Counted from the first letter of the stretch, positions 25,040 to 36,722 are shown. The stretch is DNA of 64,000 nt from Delphinapterus leucas (GCF_002288925.2 NW_022098037.1:7870901-7934900); one strand, 5' to 3'. Notes: a model not told the origin generated them from the letters alone. A program made the numbers and translations.

Positions 25040-25570
25040 CTGTGCTGTCATTCATACACTCATTCATTAAATAAATATTTGTTGAGTATATTCTATATGT
25101 TGGTCACTGTTCTAGACAGTGATGAGCAGGACATTCCATGCTCTCATTGATTTCACATTCTATTAGGGGACATGACCAGTAAACAGGAAAAGAACAACAA
25201 CAACAAAAAAACCAAGATACCCTCACTACTGATATGGCCAAGAAGAGATCAAGTCTTAAAAAGAGGTATTATAAAAGAGATAAACTGTTTTGAAGAGGCT
25301 GACTTAAGTCGGATGCACAAGGAAGACCTATTCAACAAGGTAGTATTTGAAATGAGAACTGAATTATGAGACGGCGCCACTCCAGATGCAAAGATATGAG
25401 GGGAGAAGGGTCCCACTGGAGGAAACATCTGCACAAAATCTCTAATACAATGAACAGGGGAATATTTTGAGGAACAGACAGAGGGCAGTTGTGGCTGAAG
25501 TAGAGAGGGAAGGGGAGAGAGGGAAGAGCTGAGTCTGGAGAGGTGGGCAGGACCAGTTCATGTATTTATA
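25040..25570 (-). repeat. L2-like element, antisense
   Basis: 'cactcattcattaaataaatatttgttgagtat...tgttggtcactgttctagacagtgatgagcagg' and 'ctctcattgatttcacattctattaggggacatgacc' is the reverse complement of an L2 3' region, extended into the deeper 3' part ('gaagaggctgacttaag'). Confidence 0.65.
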
Positions 25571-26990
25571 ACCAGCGGTGTCCTAAAGCCAGCTCATATA
25601 GTTGTGAGGGAGCTGATTCTTCAGTTCTGTGAGCCTGTTGCTAAACACATCCCTGATTATAAACTAAATTATATCAACTTAAAATTAAATAAATTACATT
25701 TAAGACAAAGGTTATAAATCCTCAAGATTTAATTATTTCATAATTACTTTACTCAGTTTTATCCTCCATGCTCTTAAGGTTATTTACGCCCATTTTATCT
25801 GGGTGGTAGAAATACTACATAATAATATGCTACCACACCTCTCTTCTCAACATCATACATACATTGATAGCTTGAAATCTGCCAGAGTGGGAATGTTTAC
25901 TCCATGGAAATCAGCAAACACTACAAGTCAGGGGTGAAGTCAGTGGGTTGTTAAACATTTACCACCATCCCACCAACAATAGTGACAGCAGCAAAGCCAC
26001 AAGTAGGACTGGATCGAAGTCAGATGCCTCAGAGGCAGGACAACAATGTCAGTCAGGGATTGAAGACACGTTGGGGCAGAGTGCGCTCAGCTACTGGTCA
26101 GTAGAGCTATGGCATCAAATCCAAGCAGATAAGCGTAAGATTCGGTTTAAGAAAAATCCAAGGTCAAAGCCAGGGGAAGCTGCCGCAATAGTGGGGCTTG
26201 GCAAGGGCTGGTGCTCACTCAGCTGGTCAACACAAGTACTGCCTCTTCCAAAAAGCACTTCCTCCAGGTGGGAGCCATCACCCCTCCTTGACTCAGCTAG
26301 CATCTTGACTTTTCTTCTGTAACTAAACACATAAATTCTCTCGTTGTCTTGTTTTCACTATTCTGTCTCCTCCTTCTAGATTAAGAACTCTCAGACTAGA
26401 GACCAAATCTTAGTCTTTCTAAATTCCAGGACTAAGCACGGTGTCTGGTGCATAATACTGAGTACTCAATTCATATTAGTTTAATCAGAAATATAGAAAA
26501 ATATGTACAAAAATGTTCAGGTCAGAAAACTTTGCGGGGGGGGGGTAGTGAAAACTTCATCAACAGGGGAAATAATCAAATTACATTTCATTCACATAGT
26601 AGCCATACAAATTATTTTTAAAATCATAAACATTTATCATACTTAAAATGCACACAATTCAACCCATGACAAATAAAAGTAAAATATAAAGTTTTGTATT
26701 CCCCATTGTGTAAATATGCCAGGAAGAATACAAAAACAACAAAAAAGAATGAGAAAGAGGCGTTTTCTTTAGACTGTGGGATTGGGAGAGAGGTTTTTTT
26801 TGTTGTCTTTGTTGTTATCTCTTCCATTTAAATGTCTATGAGGAAGGAAATTTGCAAAGAAAGAAGGTAGCTTGCCTAGCCAAGAAGGTAGCTTGCCTAG
26901 CTCCCAAAGCCATGTTGGATTTCTAATTAGACGTAAATGAGCTATCCTTCAGCTTTATTCTTTCCATCTCATCCTCTCTGGAAAGAGAAA
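25571..26990. other. Intergenic DNA, mostly featureless
   Basis: Contains an L2 plus fragment at about 26360-26470, a G10 run near 26536, and a 20-bp direct repeat AAGAAGGTAGCTTGCCTAGC at 26861-26880 and 26883-26902 (period 22). No gene seen. The plus open frame 25948-26322 (124 codons) has no recognisable motif. Confidence 0.5.
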
Positions 26991-26999
26991 GGGACAAAT

Positions 27000-27140
27000 A
27001 TTTATTCTGCATTTAAATATTTATTCAGTATCAGGCATATTGCAAAGGTTGTCTTACTTAATTCATTCTATTGTATAAGCCAGTGAGAGAGATTTTGAAT
27101 ATTCCCGTTGTATGGATGAGGAATCTGAGATATTGTGGTC
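27000..27140 (-). repeat. MIR element
   Basis: 'atttattcagtatcaggcatattgcaaagg', 'gtatggatgaggaatctgagatattg' matches reverse-complement MIR. Confidence 0.65.
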
Positions 27141-27739
27141 TTGTAGGAGAGGAGGCAAAAGACCTGGGGTGGTGATGTTAGTCTTGAGAAAAATACTCGT
27201 CATCCTTTCCTGTTTACTCTTGAGTGACAGAAGAGCTCTCTGTGGAAGGTGAGGGTGGTATAAACACCCCTGTCCACTCAGAGACCCCTCTTCCCTGTAG
27301 AGCCTTGGTAGGTTTGACCATTTGAAAGCTAGGGTCTTGGTGGCTGCTGTCATTATTCATTGAGTGATAAATTTGGGAAACACATCTACTGAGGCCCACA
27401 GCCTACCAGACCAATGGGATGCTCAGTTTCTTGGTAAAACACATGCATGATCTTAGACATAGATTCTTTTTCTAATTCTTCTGCATCTGTCTCACCAGGG
27501 GGAAGCTGGCTGAACTCTAAGGTTGAGGAGACACTTGGGGGACTAGAAGTGAGTGAGATTCATCCATACAACCTAAAAATATATGTTAAGCTCTTGCTGC
27601 AATACTGGCACTGTTTTATATTCAAGGATGTAACTGCCTCCCTGAGTTTCTGTTCTTTTTAGGATGTGGACCTTAATAAAATTACAGGAATAAATTCAAA
27701 TTTACAGCTGTAACAGAGGACATGAAGGAGATGTACATG

Positions 27740-28330
27740 ATACTGAAAGAGCCTTTCCCCAGGAGGTTTTCTTGATCTCAGAATATGAAGTAGAACATAC
27801 CCAGATGAAAGAGGAAGGGAGGAACCTGGAACTGTCTGGAAATTTCCAGGCAGAAGGAGCAGCATATGCAAAAGTATGTGGTGGAAACAGTGGAGAACGT
27901 GGTTGAAGATGCAACTGGAGAGCTAGAGAAAGCCAGACCATGCAGAGCCTTGTAGACCATTTTAAGATTTTTTTTTTTAAAAATCTTTAGACCGAAAGAG
28001 TTGCAAAGCCATTGAAGTATGTAGTGAGCACCTCTGAGATTTGCATTATCACGAGATCACTCTGGCTGAAGTGTGGAGAGTGGAGGTGGGGTTGGGAGCA
28101 GGGCAAGAGCAGTTAAGACGTGATTACATTTGTCCTGGTGAGAAATGGCCATGATTCCTTGGACTAGAATGGTACTGATGGTAGAGACGAAGAAAGTAGG
28201 ATGCATTTGAGAAAGACTTAGAAGGTATCCATTTAGATATGGTGGGTGAGGGTGAAAAACAAGTCAAAGATGATTCCTAGGCTGCTGAGTCGATGGGGAG
28301 AGTGCCATTCGCAGAGATGGCTCCATGTTT
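27740..28330 (-). repeat. L2-like deep 3' region, antisense
   Basis: 'aaggagcagcatatgcaaaagtatg', 'agccagaccatgcagagccttgtagaccattttaag', 'gcaaagccattgaagtatg', 'gagatcactctggctgaagtgtggagag', 'agtcaaagatgattcctaggctgctgag' follow a well-known mammalian repeat seen next to L2 3' ends in antisense. Family name moderately certain. Confidence 0.55.
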
Positions 28331-28499
28331 GCTCTTGACAGACCAAAGAGATCCATTGAGTTGGGCTCTCCAGGCTAACCATTGAGAAGATGCCTGTGGA
28401 ACTGAAACTCATTGGGATATTAAGTTAAAGGTGGAGAACCTAGACCTTCCTTTATGTGTGGTGTTTCTAAAAACAATTTTTCTATTTTGTATTTTATTT

Positions 28500-28680
28500 T
28501 TTGATTTAGAGAGTATTTTCACATACATTATCTGTAAGATACAAATTATTCTTTCCATTTTGAAAATGAGGAAAAAATTAAGTGATTTGTCCAAAGTCAC
28601 ACAGGCTATCTTGAGTCCAAATTCCATGCTCTTGTTCCTTAACTTCAGCCATTCATTCATTCATTCATTCATTCATTCAA
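28500..28680 (-). repeat. MIR element and (ATTC)n microsatellite
   Basis: 28500-28640 is reverse MIR ('tttgaaaatgaggaaaaaattaagtgatttgtccaaagtcacacagg'). At 28651-28679 about seven ATTC units follow directly. Confidence 0.75.
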
Positions 28681-28978
28681 TATATGTCTACCATTAACTC
28701 ACAGGCACTGGAGGCAGATTTATTATGGAGCTTATGAAGCTAAAGCATTAGGGTCCTGCACGTACATAGACTCCTTCACGGCTCCTGGAGGGACTCTAGC
28801 AATGGTTCATATATAGACATATATTTCTGTAAAATTTTCCAAAGAGTGTTAAACCACAATCAGGTAAGACTGCTGTCTCTTTCCACTCTGATGTCCTCTT
28901 CATCACACTTTTCATGCCCAGTGGCCCAGACATCATTGAGATCAAGCTAAGGAGAAGTTAAGATGAAGTTACACTTAC

Positions 28979-29054
28979 CGAATAGTTTGCATTTAGTGGA
29001 TGCATTTACGTCATCTGCAGTCATTTTCATGGATAGCTCTCGCTGCTTGTCTAC
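28979..29054 (-). other. Possible unannotated minus-strand exon (candidate)
   Basis: On the minus strand a 76-bp block lies between an acceptor-like 'cttcttacag' and a strong donor-like TTCG|gtaagtg. One frame is open throughout (VDKQRELSMKMTADDVNAST, KCKLFG). It lies between PAH and ASCL1 in PAH orientation, so it could be an upstream alternative PAH exon, an exon of a non-coding RNA, or chance. It also contains TTACGTCA, a CRE/C-EBP-like motif, so it may instead be regulatory. Nothing here proves transcription. Confidence 0.25.
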
Positions 29055-29189
29055 CTGTAAGAAGTGTTTCAGGAACACTCCTACTGTTCACTGCCCTGGG
29101 TCACTGAGTCTTAAGGTTCGAGGCCAGAAGCCTTGAGAGTGTGGTCTAAGTGTCCAGTTTTCTTCAGCCCCTGGTCAAAACAGTTTCCT

Positions 29190-29470
29190 TTCCGGAGATC
29201 TAATGCACAACAAAGTGACTATAGTTAACAATACTGTATCGTATACGTGGAATTTACTAAGCAGGTGGATCTTATGTGCGCTCACCACATGTGCCTGCAC
29301 ACGCACACACACACAGAGGAAAGAAGAAAAAGAAAATGGTAATTATGTGAGGTGATAAGTATGTTAATTAACTTGATTGTGGCGATATGAACAGCAAAAC
29401 ATCAAGTTGTACACCTTAAATATACACAATTTTAATTTGTCAATTAGTTATACCTCCATAAAGTTGGGAG
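29190..29470 (+). repeat. L1 3' UTR fragment
   Basis: 'ctaatgcacaacaaagtgactatagttaac', 'tatgtgaggtgataagtatgttaattaacttgattgtgg', 'gttgtacaccttaaatatacacaattttaatttgtcaatta' is a well-known L1M 3' end in sense orientation. Confidence 0.85.
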
Positions 29471-29969
29471 AGATATCATATGCTTGGGCAACTCCCCCTA
29501 ACCCCCCAATTTAAAAAAAAATCGAATTTCTTTCCTTGTTAGGAATATACTGGATAATAAAGCATGAGGATGAGAAGGAATCGATGGAAAGTTAAGATTT
29601 CCAAGGTGGAGCTTCTCTGAGTGCAGACAACACCCAAGATATAGCCTCGAAAGAGCATAGCCAGAGAGGAGTGGAGGTTAAGTTTGTTGGAGTCTCAAAA
29701 GTCGAGGAAACGAGAGGCTCTGTGCTCGGTATGTTGTTCCAACGGCCCTTTTCTTCCCACTGCAAATTTTTGCCAATTATTCAGGGCCAGCATCAAAGAC
29801 CATCCTTTAATAACTTACCAATCCTCTCCACCCCCTTCAGAAGTCAGCAGGACGCCACTTAACCCGAAGAAAGTATATTCATGGGACTAGTGTAACGTCT
29901 TTATCAGAAGAGATTAATTCTTCATAGCTCTGAATAATGGAGACTGTGTCTTATCACCTGAAATGCCTC

Positions 29970-30135
29970 TAGAGTACTAGTTCTCCATCTTCAGTGTACA
30001 AAAGGACTACTCCATAGCTTGTTAAAAAGGCCAACTGGCCAGATTATGACTTGGTGGGTCTGGGATGAAGCTTCATAATCTGAACATTAACAGCACGTCA
30101 TGTATTTCTAATGTAGGTGTTGTGTGGACGTGATA
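29970..30135 (+). repeat. MER5-type hAT fragment
   Basis: 'agttctccatcttcagtgtac', 'tccatagcttgttaaaaagg', 'cataatctgaacattaacagcacg' follows MER5A with strong decay. Confidence 0.55.
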
Positions 30136-30266
30136 CACACAGCACGGTGCTCTGTGCTTGAACTGAATTGTATGGGATAGAACTAGTAAAGAGTAAAATC
30201 AACTTGCAATGAAATGAATGGAATTACAAGATTTTCACGCAGTCTTCACTGCAGTTCAATAAATAA

Positions 30267-30280
30267 CCGGCAGGTGGCGA
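30267..30280 (+). promoter_or_regulatory. CTCF-like motif upstream of ASCL1
   Basis: CCGGCAGGTGGCGA agrees with the CTCF core consensus CCASYAGRKGGCRS at 12 of 14 positions, including the invariant AG and GGC. It lies about 9 kb upstream of the ASCL1 start, between ASCL1 and PAH, and outside any repeat I recognise. Binding is inference. Confidence 0.5.
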
Positions 30281-30699
30281 GAGACTCACACAACCCACCT
30301 AGGAGGACTTGGAGCTTCCATGGCCGCCAAATCCCAAACCAAAAACTGCTCGGGCAGTCAAAGGGAATCCTGTGACCCAAGCAAAGCCGCCTTTAGCCAG
30401 AGTGGTGAGTTTCTTCTCTTTGCATGTGAATCCTGATGAGCCAATGGCCCATCTCTTACTCTGGCCCCCAGGGCTGAAGTTATGCTGACCCCATAATGCA
30501 GCCTCTGGCCCCTAGGAGCCATAATCCTGGCACTAGCAAGGACTGGTCTCCATCATGAAGTGGTATGAGGTCATGTGCCTTCTGAAGGTCCTTGCAGTAA
30601 AGATCAGCAAAAGATGTTTGTCTGCTCAAAGAGCGAAGCTGTTGCCAATAGAGGGTCATGTGGTCGTGCCTGTATTGTCTGTGTAGTCAGAGCTGAAGG

Positions 30700-31420
30700 G
30701 GAAGCATTTTACTCAGTCCCCTTATTTTTTAGATGGAGAATTGTCTAGGAGAGAGTAAGCAATTTGCCCAAGGGCACAGAGATAGAAAGTTCCAGAACCT
30801 GGAGTCTGTCTGACTTCAAGTGGCTTGCCTTTTCACTGCACTTGATACTACAGGTGTTAACGGGTGTGTGCGTGTGTGTGTTTACTTCATTAGTGTCTGC
30901 TCATGAATTACTGTCATACAGGAGAAGCTGGGGGTGACCATCTGGTTGGGGAAGAGGGGTTGGATGTGTTTGAATCAACAAGTCCACTTTTTACTTAGAT
31001 CGTGTATTTACTTGGGGGTAACCTGGAGGATGAGGGAGGGTGAGAGTACACACTAACAGAGCATGAGGGGAGAGGGCAGAGGGCTCTCCACTGTTTTTAA
31101 ACTGTGTTTTAATGGACCTTCTTGTCTTATACTCCTCCTTTTCTGTCTACTAAACTAGAAGCTGACTGAAGGCAGATTGTCTTATTTATCTCTGATTATA
31201 TTCAATAGTTATTTGACGAATCAGTGAGCATGTCAACCTTGATCATTTTGGGATCAAAGCAATATTTTCTAACATCTGAGATGAATAGCACATACCTCCT
31301 GTGATGTATTTCAGTATGCTTATATTTACTTGAGAAATGCATATACAGTGTTCACTCGGTGCCCAGCACGGTTCTCAGCATTTTACAAATATTAACTCAT
31401 TTAATTTTGTTTTTGTTGCT
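30700..31420. repeat. MIR and L2 fragments
   Basis: Reverse MIR at 30700-30830 ('agagtaagcaatttgcccaagggcacagag'), L2 plus at 31130-31215 ('actagaagctgactgaaggcagattgtctt'), reverse MIR at 31330-31415 ('tcggtgcccagcacggttctcagc'). To the right the DNA becomes GC-rich and repeat-poor. Confidence 0.6.
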
Positions 31421-31499
31421 GTTTATTTAAGGTTCCACGACAACGAATAACCATGTATCAGAAATTATCCTCTTCCTCTCCCTCCACCTCCTACCCCAA

Positions 31500-32335
31500 A
31501 AGACTCTGCAAATGCTAGGTCTAGGGAAGGGGGAGCGGGGAGGAAAGAGTTCAACTGTCCCACTTTGGGGGCCCACAGTTGCCCAAGTAGACCCTGGGCC
31601 CTGGCAGCGGCCTCTTTCTTGCTAACCTGGTGCGAGCAAACTTTCCCCTTGGCCGGCTGGGGCCAGCGTCCAGGTCTGCACCGAGGTGCAGACAGCTCGC
31701 AGCCGCTGGCTGATTTATAGGCCAGAGCATTCCCCGGCCGCGCCGCAAGGAGTCGGGCTGAGCTCGGACTTTGGGGAGGTGATGATGGACACAGGACACG
31801 TGGCCACACAATGGGGACACACGACTGACCTCAGTCACTTCGGCAAACTGCCCCTGTTTTCAGGAGGCGGCAGGAGGGTTTCAGGAGCTCCAGCTCTAGG
31901 GCCCCGGGCGGCGCCTGCGTTCCTCTCCCCAGCAGGCAGCGCCCCTCGCCCGCCCCGGTGAGCGCAGAGGGCGCCCAAGGGCCTGCTGGGCCCCCGGAGC
32001 TCTCAGAGGCCTCTGACCCTCGGCCCCAAAGTCCTTCCCTCAGCATGCGAGCCTTGGTGCGTTCCATATTTTGTAAAGAAAGGCACACGAACCATCTCCG
32101 CTTGGGGGCTGAGACTGGCCAGGGCGCGCTGGGACTGAACTTTCCCGGCTGGTCAGATAGGGACAACCCGGGTATTTTGCGATGTCACCAGGCGCCCGGG
32201 CAGGGCCTGGGTGACAGAGGAAGGGTCAAAAGGGGGTGGAGTGTGCGTGTTGTGTGTGTGGCAGGAGGTGGGGGGCTGTGAGGAGAGGGAATCAGGGGAA
32301 TGAATAGGGGGTTGGGGACGCCTGCATTTGAGAAG
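31500..32335. other. GC-rich, repeat-free block upstream of ASCL1
   Basis: High GC with scattered CpG and no recognised repeat from 31.5 kb on. It includes 'gctggctgatttataggcc' at about 31705. Several overlapping open frames on both strands (for example 31465-31838 minus) arise from GC bias and show no family motif. Probably a regulatory flank of ASCL1. Confidence 0.45.
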
Positions 32336-32339
32336 AAGC

Positions 32340-32495
32340 AATCAAGATACGGAAAAAATAAACGGATTTTTTTTTCTTCCCTGCTATATGCAAACTGTCA
32401 CTTCGAGTTAGACTGAGCCTTTATCTGGCTCATTAGCATGAGCTGTGGCTAACGCGCTTAAACCCTCTAATTATTTATCATGCCGTCACGGAGCG
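32340..32495. promoter_or_regulatory. Candidate enhancer block about 6.9 kb upstream of ASCL1
   Basis: Non-repetitive stretch dense in homeodomain and POU-type cores: ATGCAAA (32388-32394), 'cattagcatgag' (about 32430), 'taattattta' (about 32468), 'tttatctgg'. Mouse Ascl1 is known to have a CNS enhancer roughly 7 kb upstream, which would fall near here. The match in position is knowledge plus inference, not alignment. Confidence 0.4.
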
Positions 32496-33239
32496 GGTCA
32501 CCAGCCCGGGGCGCATCGCCACCCCGGGGCGCACTTGCGGGGACCCGGGGCGCAGCGCGCAGTCTGGCTGTGCGCTACCGGGAAAGACCCTCCCCGCCAG
32601 GGCCCCGCGGGGCGCTGCTCCACGAGACAGCTTTGCAGAGTTGTTGGGGTGTATCAGAAGTGCCCTGTCCCCAAAACTCACCCGCGGGGAGCTGATGCAG
32701 CACTCAACTCTCGTCTACACTCGCGCCCGATCTTCTCTATTGCCACCCGAAGCTGGAGCGACGGGGAACAGGATTTTTGCAAAACTGGAAGGCAAATTAG
32801 GAGCTGGGTGGTGTGTTGGGTGCACTCTTTAGAAGGACCTCGGGGAGAGCTCAAAGGCTTTAGGAGTCCTCCTTCCAACCCTCCTCCCCACCGAGTTCCA
32901 AGAGAGTTCAGAAAGTCGCGGGTGGGCGGGGGTGGGGGGTGGGGAATGCGCTGGGCTGACAGCCGGCCCACTCACGTCCAGGGTCCTATTCAGAAAACAG
33001 TTTCAAAATAAGTTAACCTCCATCGGGTGTTTTTTCCCCCCTCCCTTTCTAATTGTCCCCCCTTCCCCCTCCGTCTCTCCGTTCTCATCTGTTTTATGTT
33101 CCTCTGCGTTCTGCCAACTATTTTATCTTTATTCCTTCTCTTTCTCTCTGGCCATTCATTCCTTTTTTGTGTGTGTGGCTTCCCCGGCTGATGTGAGGGC
33201 TCGTTACCACCCACTGCACGCTCACTCCTGTAGCTGAGG
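32496..33239. other. CpG-rich block with an imperfect short repeat
   Basis: About 32480-32640 is CpG-dense and contains three imperfect copies of a 'ccccggggcgca' type unit (about 32510-32560). The following part is C/T-rich (33030-33140). The plus open frame 32445-33011 (188 codons) covers this block but looks like composition, not a gene. Confidence 0.4.
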
Positions 33240-33570
33240 TGTTTCTATACAAACTGGAGCGTCCAGTTGTCATATTAATTATTACACTGAGTAATGACTG
33301 AAATGGTCAAAATAAGGGGAGAGTCGAGAGCGCTTTTTCTTGCTGCTCAAAGATTCAGCAAAGAAGCCGTGCAACAAAGCACTAATTGGTCCCCAGAAAC
33401 ACTCCGACAAGGCATGGAAGATAGGTTTCATAGAACCCGGCGATTGTGAAGGGGGGAAAGCGCTGAATGGACCCCACGCTCCTTTTCTAAACTCTCTTGC
33501 TGAGCAAAAAATGGACCTCTGTTTGAATACTGCCCTGATCCTTGAATACTATACCCAGCAGAGAAAAAAT
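33240..33570. promoter_or_regulatory. Candidate conserved regulatory block about 6 kb upstream of ASCL1
   Basis: Repeat-free, moderate GC with retained CpGs, and homeodomain-type cores: 'catattaattattacac' at about 33272-33288, 'gcactaattggtcccc' at about 33380, plus 'ttcagcaaagaagcc'. It resembles vertebrate conserved non-coding elements by composition only. Confidence 0.35.
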
Positions 33571-35700
33571 GCACCATTTATTGTAAGTTTTTTTTTTTCT
33601 TCTCCAGCTATTCATGGGTTCTCTGTGAAGAATCAGCTGGTTTTGTTTACCGTGAAAGACCTTTACTTTATTTCCTTTCTTGGAGGAGGTGGGGAAGCAG
33701 GGGGGAGGGAAGGAGAGCCATGTGCCTAGACAGAGAGGAGCTGGTCTACTGTAACAAAATAGGGTGTAACAAATCCTACAAAAGTTTCGAATGTATTGAT
33801 TCTTTGGAGAGCTATATAGATTAACGACTTTCTTTATGCTTATCCGAGGAAGGTATTTAATCATAATGTAAATGGGGCTTTAGAAAAAATAAAGACTTAG
33901 CAGCGTTATTTCTCCTTATTTGAAGAACTTCAAAAGGATTTGTGAGGTTGGCTGCAAATTACCCCCTCCCCCTCCCGACCTCCCCTCCTTCACCAAAAAG
34001 CCACGAGAAAATAATAGTTTGTGCTTTTTTTGTTTTGTTTTTCCAGTTTTTCCCCCCCCTTTGTAAGGCATATGGAAAAAGCAAATAGATTGGTTTGGAG
34101 CATGGATTCCTTAATGCAGGTGCATGCCTGGCTGCTGTGACCAAGAAGCTCAGCCAGGTCTCTGGTTTGTGTACTTCTGCCCCCGACTGCAACAGCCCAT
34201 CCCAGGCTGGTCAGACTCAACCCAGGCTGGGCAGCGCCGCTTCCGAACTTACCTTGGGAAGGGTGTATTGGAGACAGCAGACTTCACAGTAATGAACTTC
34301 TCATTTCCCCTGGGTAAGACAGTGTCAAGCACAGGCTTGGAGCCGCATACATCCCAGGACAGAGGCCCTGTGTTACAGCTACTGGAGGTGGGTGTCTGCT
34401 CTGAATTCCTTGCACGCGCACTTTTCTCAAAGAACCCCGGGTTTATGGGGCTTAACACTCACCGACATTGAAGGCTGCACCAAAAATCTCCTGTTCAAAT
34501 CAAGGCTCTGAGGCCTGCGTTCATCTTTGTACTCCCTTTGCCTTTTATTCAGGATCCACTATAAATATAATTGTATTAAATGATTCATTCAATGGGAAAC
34601 CTAGTTTCACTTTCAATATGAACTCCCCTCCCTCCAGAGAAAAAGCACCAAAGGCACTTTTAGAAAGGAGGCCTGTCTCCTTCCCACAGAGAGAAGGTGC
34701 ACAATTACGGAGCCTGAGGGTAGCCTGTGAGCAAAGGTGGCCTGGCCTTCAGCTGCGGGTGGAAAGAAAGTGGCGGGAGATTTGGGGCCTCAGCACCTCA
34801 GGTCTCCCGGGCAGCCGATTGCTATGCATCACTAGGAAAGTCATCTCCCCATGTAGATCCTGGTGTTGAATGCAGTTTTAATCTAAGGTATGGTCCAGCT
34901 TCAGGGTTCCCTAACATAGAAGAGGGGTCTGAAGGTGCAGAAACTGAGGCCTTTATTGTACTGGAGGAGAAAGAGGAACCTCCCCATTTTTCTGGGATAT
35001 CTATATTATGGGTAATACACACCAAAGAGGGTGAGTGTCCTGCCTCCCCATCACAAGAATGGTAACCCCTGATATGCGTGGAAGAATTTGCAAAATGAAT
35101 TCACAAAAAACAACAGATTTAATTCTCCTGCAGGCCTTGACAGATAAGCAAAGGGAGTGCCACTACTCCATTTATGAATGAAAGCATGGAACCCTCCTTT
35201 TGTGAGTTGTTTTCTTCTCCCTCCACTTCTAGATAAATGGGACCTTGAGTGTCCTGGTCAAGAAAAGCCTGGAAATTTGCTCAGAGTCAGGTCCACTGGG
35301 TGTCAAAGGAGCCACAGACAGCTGGAGGGCAGGGCCACTGGCTCTGCTGAAGCCCTTTCCCTCTGCCAGCCATGAAGCTTGTCTGTATTCCATCTGACTT
35401 GTTACTGTTTGTGTTTAAAACAAACAAACAAACACTTGGTTTCTATCTTTATCACCCCAGTTTGCCAGCAAGCATCACCACCATTCCTCAAAAAGGACAG
35501 GAATTACCCATTCCCAGGTTCTGGGACAGTGGGACAGGGTGGCATTTGACCTCCAATGGCTGGAGCAATTAGCACAGTGCCGTTCCAGGAAGCTGACAGC
35601 CAGGCGTCCTCTTCCCACAAAACCCTTCCTGGGTGGGTTGTGTGAGCAGGGCCTTCCTCCTCGTTTTGGAAAAGGCCATTCCTGTTAATCCCTTTCCATT
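33571..35700. other. Repeat-poor intergenic DNA upstream of ASCL1
   Basis: I recognise no repeat family, gene or RNA in this span. The open frames present (for example 33340-33729 and 34468-34869 plus) carry no known motif. The scarcity of repeats is itself unusual compared with the left half of the window. Confidence 0.45.
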
Positions 35701-35714
35701 TGACCTAGTTCTGA

Positions 35715-35870
35715 GAGCTCCACGTACATCTCTTTGAAATCTCACAACTATTGGAGGTAGGTGCTATAACCATGGGCATGTAAGGATGAGGAAACCGAAA
35801 CTCAGAGTGTCGGCTCTTTGCTCAAACTCCCAGCTCTGAAGTAACAGAGCCTGGATACCAAATTAGCCTC
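35715..35870 (-). repeat. MIR element
   Basis: 'aaatctcacaactattggaggtaggtgctataaccatgggcatgtaaggatgaggaaaccgaaactcag' is reverse-complement MIR. Confidence 0.75.
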
Positions 35871-36089
35871 TGCTTTATCCCCCAGTATAAGGTCTGGAGT
35901 TCCCTGGGCCTGGGAGAGTATGTGGCAGCTCTCTTAGGTGTGTGAGTGTATGTGCTGGGGAGGTCAAATGTAGGTCACAGAATCAGAGGCAGGATTCTAA
36001 TTGGCCCTTGAGCCTCAGCCCTTTGCTCCAAATGGGTGAAACAACCAGAACGCCAATTTCAGTGGAAGAACATGTTAAACTACCCCTGA

Positions 36090-36320
36090 GGGCTTCCCTG
36101 GTGGCGCAGTGGTTGAGAGTCCGCCTGCCGATGCAGGGGATGCGGGTTTGTGCCCCGGTCCTGGAGGATCCCACATGCCGCGAAGCGGCTGGGCCCGTGA
36201 GCCATGGCCGCTGAGCCTGCGCGTCCGGAGCCTGTGCTCCGCAACGGGAGAGGCCACAGCAGTGAGAGGCCCGCGTACCACAAAACAAACAAACAAACAA
36301 AACAAAAAAAAAAAAAAAAA
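36090..36320 (+). mobile_element. CHR-2-like cetacean SINE
   Basis: Plus-strand full-length copy: 'gggcttccctggtggcgcagtgg' head, 'gtgagccatggccgctgagc' body, tail with (AAAC)n and poly-A to about 36320. Near-perfect 13-bp duplication AAACTACCC(C/T)TGA at 36077-36089 and 36321-36333, one mismatch. It is the only young insertion in the 31-43 kb ASCL1 flank. Confidence 0.9.
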
Positions 36321-36722
36321 AAACTACCCTTGATAGTGCACAGTCCCCAAGGGCCGAGGCTAAGCCCCTAAGAAAAGATTCTAGACTGCTCTACCTTAGG
36401 GTTGGAGAAGGTGGAGAGGACAGCGTCCGGCTGGGAGCACTCTTTGTGTTGAGTGGGAGGAAGAGAAAGCCTGGGTTCCTGGAGGTTCTGCAAAGCATGT
36501 AAGGAAATAGGCTGAGGATGTGGGAGTGGGGAGGGTGAGGACGGGATTTTGGCTCGGGGCTGGGGCGGGAAGAATAAGGACAAATGTTCCGTGGCTTTGG
36601 CCGGAAGGATCCCAGCGCCCGCTGTCTTTTCTCCTGGGCGGAGGCCAAAGCGTAGGGCCGCTACAATGCGCGGCTTCACTAGTTGGCCCTTCTCTTTGAA
36701 CGCCCATTACATGGCGCGCGTC

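Noticed and set aside
32445..33011. 188-codon plus-strand frame in the upstream CpG-rich block
   Set aside because: No homology that I recognise, begins at a non-ATG codon, and covers an imperfect GC repeat. Not supported as a gene.
36095..36110. CTCF-like text in the CHR SINE head ('ccctggtggcgcag')
   Set aside because: It agrees with the CTCF core at only about 10 of 14 positions and occurs in every SINE copy. Too weak to call without data.
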